Below are positions 42,611 through 51,996 of a DNA stretch of 64,000 bases, in pieces. The translations under genes were made by a program, and so were the position numbers. Every line of letters begins with the position of its first letter. Within the stretch, counting starts at the first letter, position 1. The notes under the pieces were generated by a model. It worked only from the letters and a program-made list of their open reading frames with translations, made no database searches and was not told the origin of the DNA. Location: contig JANQSC010000008.1 of NCBI GenBank assembly GCA_028284235.1, positions 226,223-290,222 of the forward strand. The letters are read 5' to 3'. The DNA comes from Opitutaceae bacterium (lineage in GTDB: Bacteria > Verrucomicrobiota > Verrucomicrobiia > Opitutales > Opitutaceae).

Positions 42611-43980
42611 AGCGGCTTAATGATGTCGAGCGGATCGAAATTGACGGGCTGGGACGGGAATATGGCGGGCATGGCGGAGGCGGGAACGCCCATCCATTTT
42701 TCAAGCACGGAGCGGTAGACGGTCCGGAAGTCGATATTGAAGTCCAAGCTGTTGTTCTTGATGCGGGCGTCTTCCGCGAGGTCGGGGTATTCGCCGAAGA
42801 ACTGGTTGCCGTTGACGCGTCCGCCCATGACGAAGAGCGACTCGGCGGCTCCGTGGTCCGTGCCGAGGCTTCCGTTCTGGATGACTTTGCGGCCGAATTC
42901 GCTGAAGGTGAGGATGAGGACTCGGTCCCAGTTGCCTTGCAGTTTCATTTCCTGGATGAAGGCGTCGAGGGAGTTGTTGAGAGTTTGGAGGAGCGTAAAG
43001 TGTCGGCCTGTTAGGGGGTCTCCGTCGAAGATCTGATTGTTGTGGGTGTCGTAGCCGCCTTGTCGGGCGTAGTAGATCGAGGTTTCGCTTTGGCCTTTGA
43101 TGAGCTGGGCGATGGTCTGGAGGCTTCGGGAGAGCCCGTTGTCGGGCCATGAGTTGTTGAGGAGCGTCCCGCCTTGCTCGATGGCGGACTGAACGCTGGC
43201 GGTGCTGATCATGGCGCTGTGGGCGGCGCGCTGGACGTAGGCGAGGGTGTCGTCGGTCTGGCTGATGCCGTCGTCGACCGCATGGTCGAGCCCGATGAGG
43301 TTGCGGTAGAGGCCTTCCAGGGACTTTTCTTTTCCGAGGGAGACTTGGTCGTTCCAGTTGAAGTACTGCGGGTTGGCGAACGTGACGGTTGGACTGAGCC
43401 CTTCGGCGCTGGCGAACGCGAGCGTGGGGCGTCGGTTGATGTAAATCCCCGTTGTAGCGCCGCAGCCGTCGCACTGGTTGTCGAGGTAGCGCCCGACCCA
43501 GCCGTCTTTGACGACGCTGTTGGGCTCGGCGGAGTGCCAGTAGTCGAATGAGGTGAAGTGGGAGAGACTGGGGTTGGGATAGCTGACGCCGTTGATGATC
43601 CCCATTTCGCCGTCGTTCCAAAGGGTGTTGAAGGCGCCCAGGTTGGGATGGAAGGCGAGCGGCTCGACGCCGCCGGCGGCGCTGGGGGCGTCTTTGTCGG
43701 TGATGTTGATGATTCCGTGCTCGGCGCCCAGTTTAAGTGTCGGGCGGGCTTCGTTGTAGATGGAGTTGGTATACGGGACGAGCGTATTGAGCGTGTCATT
43801 ACCGCCGGCCAATTCCATGAGCAGGACGATGGGTCCTTCCCCGCCGGGAGACGGAAGTGATTGGGCCCGGGCGTCGAGGTTGAGCAGCGTCTGTTGGAGG
43901 AAGCCGGGAAGCGAGAGGGACGCAGTGGCTCCCCACACGGATTTGGCGACGAAGTCTCTTCGATTTAGTTTTGTTTTCAT
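42607..43980 (-). CDS. DUF1501 protein, Tat-exported (operon 2)
   Basis: A 457-residue paralogue of the protein at 36065. It has the twin-arginine signal NRRDFVAKSVWGATASLSLP, then LDARAQSLPSPGGEGPIVLL and MELAGGNDTLNTLVPYTNSI, and near the end VLILTFSEFGRKVIQNGSLG. The two share runs of identical residues throughout, so they come from a duplication. A CDGC pair takes the place of CSGC. It lies 19 bp after the DUF1800 gene and overlaps the large protein gene by 4 bp (ATGA). Confidence 0.88.
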   Translation of the reverse strand: MKTKLNRRDFVAKSVWGATASLSLPGFLQQTLLNLDARAQSLPSPGGEGPIVLLMELAGGNDTLNTLVPYTNSIYNEARPTLKLGAEHGIINITDKDAPSAAGGVEPLAFHPNLGAFNTLWNDGEMGIINGVSYPNPSLSHFTSFDYWHSAEPNSVVKDGWVGRYLDNQCDGCGATTGIYINRRPTLAFASAEGLSPTVTFANPQYFNWNDQVSLGKEKSLEGLYRNLIGLDHAVDDGISQTDDTLAYVQRAAHSAMISTASVQSAIEQGGTLLNNSWPDNGLSRSLQTIAQLIKGQSETSIYYARQGGYDTHNNQIFDGDPLTGRHFTLLQTLNNSLDAFIQEMKLQGNWDRVLILTFSEFGRKVIQNGSLGTDHGAAESLFVMGGRVNGNQFFGEYPDLAEDARIKNNSLDFNIDFRTVYRSVLEKWMGVPASAMPAIFPSQPVNFDPLDIIKPL

Positions 43981-43999
43981 TGTCGTATTCGTCGCTGTA

Positions 44000-45589
44000 T
44001 TATTGAATTTGATACTCGGGGAGAGAAAGAATAAGCCGAACGAGCTCCTTGACGCCTTCCAGGGAGCCGAGCTGGCTGGATACGGAGGAGTAGCGGTCGT
44101 AGAGCGTGCGCACTTGGCTCTTCCTCAGTTCGCGGTTCGGGAGCATACGCCCGAGCAGGGCCTCCAGCAGGAGCGGGAAGTTCTCGACGGGGCGAAGGTG
44201 TGGCGGGGCGATCGTGTTCCAATCGACCTCTTCGAATTCGGCCATGGCGTTGCGCGTTCGGCCGGTGGTGAATATGTTGAAGTTGTGGTGGCTCCAGATG
44301 CTGGCCATGTTCATGCGGAAGACCATGGCTCCGGTGGAGAGCCAGGTGTTGCCGCTGCCGTCGGGCTCGGGCCAGCCGGCGATACTGGGCGGGAAGTAGA
44401 TTTCGTAGCCGAGCTGCTGCATGATGTCTTCGACGGCGTCGCGTGTCGGGAGCTGGGTGCCGAGCTGTTTGGTGACGCAGACGAGGTAGTCGCCGGCATC
44501 TTTGATTTGCGCGTTGAGCACGGACTCGTCGTAGAATTCCGAGCTGAGGAAGATATCCTTGAGGAAGGGGCGGATCTCGTAGTCGTGGGTGTCGCGCATG
44601 CGGGTGGCGAGGGCGGCGACGAGTTCTTTTGAGGGGTCGGGGGAGGCGAAGTAGCGCCAGAGCTTCCAGCTCAGGTGCTTGGGGCAGCGGTCGGTTTGGA
44701 AGATGAGCTCGATGATGTCGTCGCCGTCGACGATGTTGCCTCCGCCGGGCATGGAGCTGCTGCCATAGAAGGTCTTAGCGCTGTTGTCTTGCTGGTTGTT
44801 GTTCTGGTAGACGCTGGCGGGAGGCAGTGGCGGGTTTTGGTTGGCGGCGTCGTTCCGGACGCCCCAGCGGAAGTTGTAGATCTTGCGGCCGGTGAAGGCT
44901 TTGGCGGCGGCGACGACGTCCTCCTCGGTGTATTCGTCGTCCAGGTCGGTGTAGGCTTGGCCGATGCCGAACGAGAAGAGTTCGAGGAGTTCGCGTCCGA
45001 AGTTCTCGTTGATGTTGTTGGCGGTGCTGACGTAGAGGTCGAGGGTCCGGATCATGGCGATCGACCATGAGACGTGGTTGACGAGGGTGCGGAAGTTGCC
45101 GTAGTGCCCGTCGGGGACGAGTCGCTCGTCGCCTTCGAATGGGTGGTCCTCGCCGGCGACGTTTCCGGCCGCATGCCTGCGGAGCGTCTCGAAGTAGCGC
45201 AGCAGTCCGATTTGGCGGTAGTACTGGTTGATGGTTGCGGAGTCGATGGCGAAATGGTCGGCGAAAAACTTCAGCAGTTTGGCGGCGAGGGGCTGGCCTT
45301 CGGTGAGGCACTCGAAGTACCATTGGGTGACGTCGCGGCGGCGGACGGCCTGGCCGGCGTAGTCGTCGCCGTTGGGGTCGGTCTCGCCACCTGCCCAGAA
45401 GGGCCAGGGGACGCTGGACCAGTCTTCGCTCGTCTCGAGGAGCGAGTCGACGGCTGCTTCGATGCCTTGTTCGGATCCGAGCTGGTAGAAGGCTTCTTGT
45501 TCATCGGGCGATCCGCCGAAACCGGCCCGCTGGAGCAGGTGGTTGGCGTTGCGGCGTGTCCAGGATTCTTGAGGCAGGGGGTCTAGCAT
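44000..45589 (-). CDS. DUF1800 protein (operon 2)
   Basis: A 529-residue paralogue of the protein at 37425. The N-terminal motif is ANHLLQRAGFGGSPDEQE. Further shared blocks: LLKFFADHFAIDSA, ENFGRELLELFSFGIGQAY, LSWKLWRYFASPDP and PPSIAGWPEPDGSGNTWLS. It is first in operon 2. No signal peptide was seen. The pairwise likeness of all three genes with operon 1 shows a tandem duplication of the whole operon. Confidence 0.85.
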   Translation of the reverse strand: MLDPLPQESWTRRNANHLLQRAGFGGSPDEQEAFYQLGSEQGIEAAVDSLLETSEDWSSVPWPFWAGGETDPNGDDYAGQAVRRRDVTQWYFECLTEGQPLAAKLLKFFADHFAIDSATINQYYRQIGLLRYFETLRRHAAGNVAGEDHPFEGDERLVPDGHYGNFRTLVNHVSWSIAMIRTLDLYVSTANNINENFGRELLELFSFGIGQAYTDLDDEYTEEDVVAAAKAFTGRKIYNFRWGVRNDAANQNPPLPPASVYQNNNQQDNSAKTFYGSSSMPGGGNIVDGDDIIELIFQTDRCPKHLSWKLWRYFASPDPSKELVAALATRMRDTHDYEIRPFLKDIFLSSEFYDESVLNAQIKDAGDYLVCVTKQLGTQLPTRDAVEDIMQQLGYEIYFPPSIAGWPEPDGSGNTWLSTGAMVFRMNMASIWSHHNFNIFTTGRTRNAMAEFEEVDWNTIAPPHLRPVENFPLLLEALLGRMLPNRELRKSQVRTLYDRYSSVSSQLGSLEGVKELVRLILSLPEYQIQ

Positions 45590-46009
45590 GGTTGTCTCAG
45601 GTTTGAAAGTGGGGCTTGGGTAGTATCGACAGGCGGGGACGTAAAGATAACGCGGAACGCGTCTCTTCTCCTAACGATAGGGCTGGTAGGTAGTTTTTTG
45701 GACTTTTTTCGCGTTCGCGAGTTCCGATTCGGATCGGATGTCGGGGGCGCGTCTCTGGATAAGTTGCAGGTAGGGACTCTGGGTGTTCGGGCTCTTTGGA
45801 GGAGCTAAGAGTATGAAACGGCCCGAGATATCGGCTGTAAAGTGGGATTTGACGCAATTGCGAGAATTCGCGGCGACACCGGGATAGTGGCGAATTTGTC
45901 CAGGGTTGTCATTGGGATGACTAGGGGTTTCACCGTTTTGCGTGCTCGAACGGTGGATTTGGGAATTGTGTGGACGCGAATCCTCCGGGGCGATTTAGCA
46001 TTAGAGTCG
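45590..46009. other. Non-coding gap between operon 2 and xdhC
   Basis: No gene is supported here. An open frame runs into xdhC from 45842, but its first 56 residues look unlike an XdhC N-terminus and no ribosome site is seen, so it is treated as untranslated. The gap must hold two divergent promoters, for operon 2 and for xdhC; no boxes were recognised. Confidence 0.4.
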
Positions 46010-47035
46010 ATGGAAGAAATCTGGACGCAGTTAAGGTGTTGGGTGTTGGAGGGAGTCCCGTTTGCCTTGGCGACTGTGGTGGAAGCGGCTCGGCCGTCTC
46101 CTCGAGGGGTGGGATCTGTTTTGGCGGTGCGAGCGGATGGGGAAGCATTCATCGGCTCGGTCAGCGCTGGGTGCGTGGAGTCGGAGGTGATCGAGGCGGC
46201 CCGGTCTTGTATGTCCGATGGAGAGACGCGTTGGTTGTCTTTCGGTCCGGATAGTGGGTTTCCGTGGGAAGTGGCGTTGTCGTGCGGCGGGCGTATTTCG
46301 GTGCGTGTCGAGCGGTTCGCTGGGCAGGCGACCCCTGAGATCTTGGAGGCTTTGATTCAGAATTTGGATACGCAATCGTCTGGATTGCTGGTCAGCTACG
46401 AAGGGAGCCACTGCTTGATTGACGAGTCGGGGGCGGCGAGCGGGGCGGCGGGCGGGTTGCCGGGCGATTTGATCGAGGCGGCGCGGTCGCATCTGGTATC
46501 GGTCGCGGAAACGGTCGAGATTGACTGGGGGGAATCTCGCGCGTTGCTACGCGTGTTGCGTCGGCCCAAGCGTTTGTTCGTCGTGGGGGCGGCCCATATT
46601 GCGATCCACCTGGTGGGGTTCGCGCGGAGTTTGGGCTTCGAGACGATCGTTATCGATCCGCGCGAGGCCTACGCCCGGGCGGACCGGTTTCCGCGGCCGC
46701 CGGACCAGCTCGTTTGCGCCTGGCCAGAGGAGGCTCTGGAAAGCTTTCGCATTGGCGAATCGGATTGTGTCGCGGCGATGACGCATGATCCGAAAATCGA
46801 CGACCCGGCCTTGGCGGCGTTCTTGCTTTCGCCTGCCGGTTACATTGGCGCCTTGGGGAGTCGCAAGAGCCACGCGGCGCGTCTGCGTCGCCTAGGGAAA
46901 GCGGGCTTTGACCCGGAGACGCTGAAGCGGATTCACGGGCCGATTGGCTTGGATATCGGGAGCGAAACCCCGGCGGAGATTGCCTTGAGCGTCATGGCGG
47001 AGATCGTGCAGATCAAAAATTTGGATACAAAGTGA
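46010..47035 (+). CDS. XdhC-family protein (Moco insertion/maturation factor)
   Basis: About 341 residues from the ATG at 46010. The N-terminal XdhC_CoxI domain has PFALATVVEAARPSPRGVGS and FIGSVSAGCVESEVIEAA. The C-terminal Rossmann domain has RLFVVGAAHIAIHLVGFARS, VIDPREAYARADRFP, CVAAMTHDPKIDDPAL, and YIGALGSRKSHAARLRRL. XdhC binds molybdenum cofactor and hands it to xanthine dehydrogenase-type enzymes. No dehydrogenase subunit gene is in the window. Its stop overlaps the start of the next gene (GTGA), so the pair is translationally coupled. Confidence 0.88.
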   Translation: MEEIWTQLRCWVLEGVPFALATVVEAARPSPRGVGSVLAVRADGEAFIGSVSAGCVESEVIEAARSCMSDGETRWLSFGPDSGFPWEVALSCGGRISVRVERFAGQATPEILEALIQNLDTQSSGLLVSYEGSHCLIDESGAASGAAGGLPGDLIEAARSHLVSVAETVEIDWGESRALLRVLRRPKRLFVVGAAHIAIHLVGFARSLGFETIVIDPREAYARADRFPRPPDQLVCAWPEEALESFRIGESDCVAAMTHDPKIDDPALAAFLLSPAGYIGALGSRKSHAARLRRLGKAGFDPETLKRIHGPIGLDIGSETPAEIALSVMAEIVQIKNLDTK

Positions 47036-47613
47036 CAGGAGCGGAGAGAATCGAGGCGATCGTATTGGCGGCGGGGCAGTCGACTCGAATGGGGGCGATG
47101 AACAAGTTGTTGTTGGATGTCGACGGGGCGCCGATGGTTCGGAAGGTTGTGGAAGCGGTTCGAGGAGGAGGCGTTGACGGCGTGACGGTTGTGACTGGGT
47201 TTGAGAGGGAATGTGTCGAAACGGCGCTTGCGGGATTGGATGCCCGTTTTGTGTTCAACGAGAACTACTCGGAAGGAATGGGGAGTTCGCTTGCGGCTGG
47301 GGCGCTGTCGATTGATGGGAGAGATGTATTGGGAGTTTTGATATGCTTAGCGGACTTGCCTCGTTTGAACGCAAAGGTGATTGATCAGGTAGTCGCTCGA
47401 TTTCGGGATTTGGATGGGCAGCGCATAGTGGCTCCGGCATTCGAGGGTCGCATGGGCCATCCCGTTGTTTTTCCTGTCCGGTATCTTTCTTTCCTAGCGT
47501 CGATTAGCGGAGATCGGGGGGCGAAACAGCTGATGGAAGATGGAGACATGCTCGGTGTCGAAGTGAACGACGATAGCGTGATTCGGGATATCGATAGTCC
47601 GTCGGACCTTTAG
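47032..47613 (+). CDS. mocA: Molybdenum cofactor cytidylyltransferase-like nucleotidyltransferase
   Basis: A 193-residue MobA-like NTP transferase. The nucleotide motif is IVLAAGQSTRMGAMNKLLLD, and the later acidic site is LICLADLPRL. MocA/MobA-type enzymes add CMP or GMP to molybdopterin; the pairing with xdhC points to the CTP-using MocA that matures xanthine dehydrogenase-family enzymes. NapA uses the bis-MGD cofactor made by MobA with GTP, so this enzyme is not necessarily the one that serves the nearby nap genes. The GTG start overlaps the xdhC stop. Confidence 0.85.
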   Translation: MTGAERIEAIVLAAGQSTRMGAMNKLLLDVDGAPMVRKVVEAVRGGGVDGVTVVTGFERECVETALAGLDARFVFNENYSEGMGSSLAAGALSIDGRDVLGVLICLADLPRLNAKVIDQVVARFRDLDGQRIVAPAFEGRMGHPVVFPVRYLSFLASISGDRGAKQLMEDGDMLGVEVNDDSVIRDIDSPSDL

Positions 47614-47816
47614 AAGTCAGCAGAAGATCGCTTTTTCGAAGGAACCCTGCTCCCGCGATATGCTGTGCTTTATGGCAGAGAACGGTTTGAAAATCGGTGT
47701 TCCAATTATGAATTTTAGGTGTTTTTACTTTACACAGTTCCAATGAATGGCAGCTTGCTTGCGTTGGGTAGGCGTCCCGTTTGGTCGTCCTCCCAGGAAT
47801 CACAAACCAATCTTGT

Positions 47817-48695
47817 ATGTCTAAGACTATTGTATCGTTCTTATCAGGAATCCTTGTTTTTGGAGCTTCGGCTTTGGCTGGCTATCGGGGCGAGTTGAGT
47901 GTGGGAGCGGAGCTCCTCGACGAGCCGGACTTGGAGGGGGAGGGCTACGCGATTTCCGCTGCCGTTTTTACGCGGTCGATTACGCATGGCGGAAACGCGC
48001 CCAATGAAGAGATTTTGTTCTCGGAGCGAGTCGGCGTTTTGGCGGTCGCTTTCGGTGATTCGGAATCGGATTTTGACGACTTTGACGCTAGCGCGAAGAA
48101 TGTCTCGTCTTACGGTGCGTCCTATCTCCACCGCGCGGCAAATTCACGGCATGGATTCGAGTTTGTTTGGGAGCGCGACAAGGAGGAAATTACGCTTCCC
48201 AACCTTCAGATTATTGGAGGGAGCCCCGTTTGGGGAGGAGCGCTAGTGGTGAATTTTGAATCGGAAAGTTTTGGCGCCGGGTACCATTATTATCTCGATG
48301 AAGGATTTACGGTGGGAGCGAGGGCTTCTAGGCTGGAGCTTGAGGGGGCTACTTTGGCGAGTCTACTTGGTTTCGATAGAGATGTCTGGACTTACAGCGT
48401 TCTGTCACGCCGGCTTTTCGAGCTGCTGAACGATCGTTGGTTTGCGATAGAGGGGGATCTGAATTGGGTGGAATTGGGATCGGACCAAAGCTTAGTGGCC
48501 CGAGTTAAAGGAACCTACTATTTTAGCCGGACCTTCGGCTTGAGCGTTGGCCTCAGCGCGAACGACGATTTTGAAAGTACAACCGCCGAGATTGGTGTGA
48601 CTCAATATTTCCAGGACAACATCGGCACGTTTGTTACGTATGAAGATTTGGATACGCGGAAAGAGTTTCGACTGGGCGCGAAAGTGAGATTCTAG
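47817..48695 (+). CDS. Predicted outer membrane beta-barrel protein
   Basis: About 292 residues from the ATG at 47817; a longer frame from 47781 is less likely. A signal peptide (VSFLSGILVFGASALA) is followed by alternating amphipathic strands with aromatic ends (GVLAVAFGDSESDFDD, SFGAGYHYYLDEGFTVGARA, SLVARVKGTYYFSRTFGLSVG) and a terminal Phe (RLGAKVRF). It is shaped like a 10-12-strand barrel but belongs to no family I recognise. Alone between mocA and the respiratory cluster; a link to either is unproven. Confidence 0.65.
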   Translation: MSKTIVSFLSGILVFGASALAGYRGELSVGAELLDEPDLEGEGYAISAAVFTRSITHGGNAPNEEILFSERVGVLAVAFGDSESDFDDFDASAKNVSSYGASYLHRAANSRHGFEFVWERDKEEITLPNLQIIGGSPVWGGALVVNFESESFGAGYHYYLDEGFTVGARASRLELEGATLASLLGFDRDVWTYSVLSRRLFELLNDRWFAIEGDLNWVELGSDQSLVARVKGTYYFSRTFGLSVGLSANDDFESTTAEIGVTQYFQDNIGTFVTYEDLDTRKEFRLGAKVRF

Positions 48696-48975
48696 CTTGG
48701 CATCATAAGCGTTGGGAAACGGGATTTGCCTTCAGCCGCATTTTTGGCCCGTTCACGGGCGAGGACACGCGAATCAAGTACCAGATAGGACTGTTTTTGG
48801 TCCCGATGCGATAGGCGTCGCGAGCGGATTTCTGCAATAATCCGCTTCAATCCTCTCTAGCTACTATGAAGAAGATCTGCTCGACGACCCGCAGCGGCGA
48901 CTGCCTTCAGGCGGTTCGCTCACCTCGACCAGCGTGCTTGCGCGGCGCCCTTTTAGATATGGAGGGTCGGGTTCG

Positions 48976-49380
48976 ATGAGCATGCAATGGAAGGAAGAGT
49001 ACGCGACGGGGTTGCCGAAAATCGACGACCAGCATCGCCAACTGTTCAAGTTCGTTAACGATCTCGAAGTCCTGGTTGCCGACTGGCCCTGCCATCAGGA
49101 TCGGCTCGGGAGCCTGCTGAGCTTTTTAGACGCCTACACGCGTTCCCACTTCGTTTACGAAGAATCCTGCATGTACCGGATGAACTGCCCGTCGGCTAGG
49201 GATAACCGGGAAGCGCATAAGCGATTCCTCCGCTTCTTCGGCGATTGGCAAGAAGAGTATCGGAAGAACGGCGCGAGCGGCGAGACGCTCGACGAACTGC
49301 GAATGACCCTCGAGGACTGGCTAGCCAGCCATATTTGCAAAATCGATACGCGATTAAAGGAGTGCGCGCATACCGTTTAG
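48976..49380 (+). CDS. Bacteriohemerythrin, with one iron ligand replaced
   Basis: A 134-residue hemerythrin. GGAGGG sits upstream of the ATG at 48976. Iron-ligand positions of the family are present as H20 (DDQHRQLF), H58 and E62 (SHFVYEE), H81 (EAHKRF), H119 (SHICKID) and D124. The usual first His of the HxxxH pair is N77 (DNREAH). Thus six of seven ligands remain, and the di-iron centre could be changed or lost. Hemerythrins bind O2 or NO. It lies 24 bp before napD on the same strand and is likely in the nitrate operon, where NO binding or scavenging would make sense. Confidence 0.85.
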   Translation: MSMQWKEEYATGLPKIDDQHRQLFKFVNDLEVLVADWPCHQDRLGSLLSFLDAYTRSHFVYEESCMYRMNCPSARDNREAHKRFLRFFGDWQEEYRKNGASGETLDELRMTLEDWLASHICKIDTRLKECAHTV

Positions 49381-49404
49381 GCGAAACGGAATTCTTGAAT
49401 CTCG

Positions 49405-49647
49405 ATGCCAATTTCCGGATACGTCGTAAAAGCGGGCGCGAACCGCATTGCGGAGATTCGAAGGCGGATTCGGGATATGGATGGGGTCGAGCTGGGCCCG
49501 GCAGTGGATGGGCAATTCGCCTTGGCGGCCTATTCGGAAGACGAGAACGGGGCGGAGCGTTTTGGGGAGTCGCTGTCGAGTCTTCCCGGCGTGGACCAGG
49601 CGCTGCTCGTGTATCACAATTTCGAGGACGTAGAATATACTGGATAA
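49405..49647 (+). CDS. napD: NapD-like nitrate reductase chaperone
   Basis: An 80-residue ferredoxin-fold protein. It starts PISGYVVKAGANRIAEIRRR, has MDGVELGPAVDGQFALAAYSE in two parts (DGVELGPAV, GQFALAAY), and ends PGVDQALLVYHNFEDVEY. NapD binds the Tat signal peptide of NapA and holds it back until the cofactor is inserted. It ends 9 bp before napA. It is first of the nap genes proper. Confidence 0.85.
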   Translation: MPISGYVVKAGANRIAEIRRRIRDMDGVELGPAVDGQFALAAYSEDENGAERFGESLSSLPGVDQALLVYHNFEDVEYTG

Positions 49648-49656
49648 GCGACTTAG

Positions 49657-51996
49657 ATGAATAGAAGATCCTTTTTGCTGAAGACGGCGTTGTCCTTCGC
49701 TGCGGGAATCGCGAGCGGGTCGACAAAAGGGTTGAGCTTGGGTCAACCTGGCGATGGCCTGGCGTGGCAGAAAGCGCCCTGCCGTTTCTGCGGTACCGGG
49801 TGCGGGGTAATGGTGGGCGTCAAAGACGGGCGCGTCGTCGCGGTGCAGGGAGACCTTGAAAACCCGGTCAACAAAGGTCTGCTTTGCGCGAAGGGCTACC
49901 ACGCGGGCGCCGCGATGTACGGTCGGGACCGCTTGCGCTATCCGTTGATCCGTAAAGGAGGGAAACTTGTTCGGGCGTCCTGGGACGAGGCCGTTGACGC
50001 GATCGCGCGGCACATCTTGAAGAACGACGACACGTTCGCGATATACGGATCGGGTCAGTGGACGATTCCCGAGGGCTATACCGCAATGAAATTTCTCAAG
50101 GGCGGCTGCGGAAGCAACCACCTTGACCCTAACGCTCGACTTTGCATGGCGAGCGCGGTGGTGGGCATGCTCACGACCTACGGCGTCGACGAGCCCTCGG
50201 GGTGCTACGACGACTTCGACGTTTGCGATACCGTTGTGCTTTGGGGAAACAACATGGCGGAGATGCATCCCGTTCTCTGGTCGCGCATCGTGGACCGGCG
50301 GGCCAAGGGCGAGAGAGTCGAGATTTTCGATTTGGGCGTTCGCCGGACGCGTACGACGGAAAGTGCGGACCACTACCTTGAGTTCAATCCTCACAGCGAT
50401 TTGGCGATCGCGAATGGCTTGTGTTACTTGCTAGTGAAGTGGGAAGCTTACGACAAGGGTTGGGTAGAGCGGCACTGTTCGTTCCGCCAAGGTGAAGATG
50501 GGGCGGGGAAGCCGATGACATTCGCCGAGTACGTGTCATTCCTCGAGGATTACACGCCAGAAAAAGTCGAGGCGATCTCGGGAGTGCCCGCTGCGAAGCT
50601 TGAGCTGCTGGCGAGACGGTTTGCCGACAAGAGTCGGAAGATCCTCTCGTTCTGGTGCATGGGCTTAAACCAGCATACGCGGGGTACTTGGGTCAACAAT
50701 CTCGTATACAACGTCCATTTCCTTTCCGGCCAGTTCGGCGCCCCCGGAAAGACAGCTTTTTCGCTTACGGGCCAGCCGAGTGCCTGTGGAACGTGCCGGG
50801 AGGTCGGCACGCTGGCCCATGCGCTTCCGGGCGGGCGAGTGGTGATGAAGGACTCTCATCGCGCGGACATCGAGCGGGCCTGGAAGCTTCCCAAGGGGCG
50901 GATTAGCTCCAAACCCGGCCACCATGCCGTATCCATGTTTCAAGCGCTGCAAAAAGGGGATTTAAGCGGCGCTTGGGTGCAAGTGACCAATCCGGCCCAC
51001 ACGATGCCGAACCTCAACGAAGTCGCAGGCAATCTCGAAAAACGGTTCCTCGTCGTTTCCGACATTTACCCGACTGCGACGACGAAGCTCGCCTCGGTCG
51101 TCCTGCCATCGGCGATGTGGGTTGAGAAAAACGGGGTATTTGGGAATAGCGAACGGCGCACTCAGCAATGGTACAAAATGGTCGAACCGCCGGGCGAGGC
51201 TCGCGACGACGTATGGCAGATGCTCGCCGTGGCCCGGCGTCTCTACGATCTTGGATACAAAGGCATGACCAATGTGGACGGCGAGTTCCTCTTCACGTTT
51301 CGCGACGAGAACGGCGAATCGATCGAAGCCTGGAAGTGGGAGGAGTACCGCAAACGCAACGTCGACAGAATTCTCTACGAAGAGTATCGTCCGTTGACCC
51401 ACATGAAACGCAAGAACGTCGCTCCGTACGACGAGCTCGCGGCGACGCGGGGATTGCGTTGGCCGGTGGCGCAGGACGAGCGCGGACAATGGCGCGAAAC
51501 GAAGCGTCGTTTTGTCGAGGGCGAGGATCCATTCGTCAAGGAAGGCAGCCAAATCGACTTCTATTGGGGGCCGGACGGGGGCGGGAAAGCCCGGATTTGG
51601 GCCCGCCCCTACAAGCCCGCTCCGGAGGAGCCCGACGATGAGTACCCCTTTTGGCTCTCCACCGGGCGGGTTCTCGAGCATTGGCACAGCGGAACTATGA
51701 CGCGCCGCGTGCCGCAGTTGCACAGCGCTATGCCCAAAGCCTACGTGGAACTGAATCCGAAAGACGCGGCGACTCTCAATATTTCGACTGGCGATCGGGT
51801 GAGGCTTGTCTCGCGACGCGGCGAATTGACGCTGCCCGCGTGGGTCAATGGGCGCTCGCTGCCCAAAGCGGGACTGGTCTTCGTCCCCTTCTTCGACGAG
51901 GACCTGCTGATCAACAAGGTGACCTTGCATGAATACGATGCGTTGTCCAAGGAACCCGACTACAAAAAGTGCGCAGTCCGCGTGGAAAAGGCGTGA
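49657..51996 (+). CDS. napA: Periplasmic nitrate reductase catalytic subunit
   Basis: A 779-residue molybdoenzyme that reduces nitrate to nitrite in the periplasm. The twin-arginine signal is MNRRSFLLKTALSFAAG. The N-terminal [4Fe-4S] site is CRFCGTGC...C (C42, C45, C49, C77) in CRFCGTGCGVMVGVKDGR. The Mo-ligand Cys is C163 in PNARLCMASAV, as in Nap enzymes. The bis-MGD binding blocks QPSACGTCREVGTLAHALPG and the C-terminal RVLEHWHSGTMTRRVP are typical. A little shorter than E. coli NapA (about 830). Its stop overlaps the start of the next gene. Confidence 0.93.
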   Translation: MNRRSFLLKTALSFAAGIASGSTKGLSLGQPGDGLAWQKAPCRFCGTGCGVMVGVKDGRVVAVQGDLENPVNKGLLCAKGYHAGAAMYGRDRLRYPLIRKGGKLVRASWDEAVDAIARHILKNDDTFAIYGSGQWTIPEGYTAMKFLKGGCGSNHLDPNARLCMASAVVGMLTTYGVDEPSGCYDDFDVCDTVVLWGNNMAEMHPVLWSRIVDRRAKGERVEIFDLGVRRTRTTESADHYLEFNPHSDLAIANGLCYLLVKWEAYDKGWVERHCSFRQGEDGAGKPMTFAEYVSFLEDYTPEKVEAISGVPAAKLELLARRFADKSRKILSFWCMGLNQHTRGTWVNNLVYNVHFLSGQFGAPGKTAFSLTGQPSACGTCREVGTLAHALPGGRVVMKDSHRADIERAWKLPKGRISSKPGHHAVSMFQALQKGDLSGAWVQVTNPAHTMPNLNEVAGNLEKRFLVVSDIYPTATTKLASVVLPSAMWVEKNGVFGNSERRTQQWYKMVEPPGEARDDVWQMLAVARRLYDLGYKGMTNVDGEFLFTFRDENGESIEAWKWEEYRKRNVDRILYEEYRPLTHMKRKNVAPYDELAATRGLRWPVAQDERGQWRETKRRFVEGEDPFVKEGSQIDFYWGPDGGGKARIWARPYKPAPEEPDDEYPFWLSTGRVLEHWHSGTMTRRVPQLHSAMPKAYVELNPKDAATLNISTGDRVRLVSRRGELTLPAWVNGRSLPKAGLVFVPFFDEDLLINKVTLHEYDALSKEPDYKKCAVRVEKA

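Noticed and set aside
48696..48975. FNR/NarL-type binding sites ahead of the hemerythrin-nap unit
   Set aside because: No convincing TTGAT-N4-ATCAA palindrome or heptamer pair could be found by eye.
49657..51996. NapA as an assimilatory or formate-dehydrogenase-type enzyme
   Set aside because: The Tat signal, the Nap-type Mo-site block PNARLCMASAV and the flanking NapD and NapB point to periplasmic nitrate reductase.
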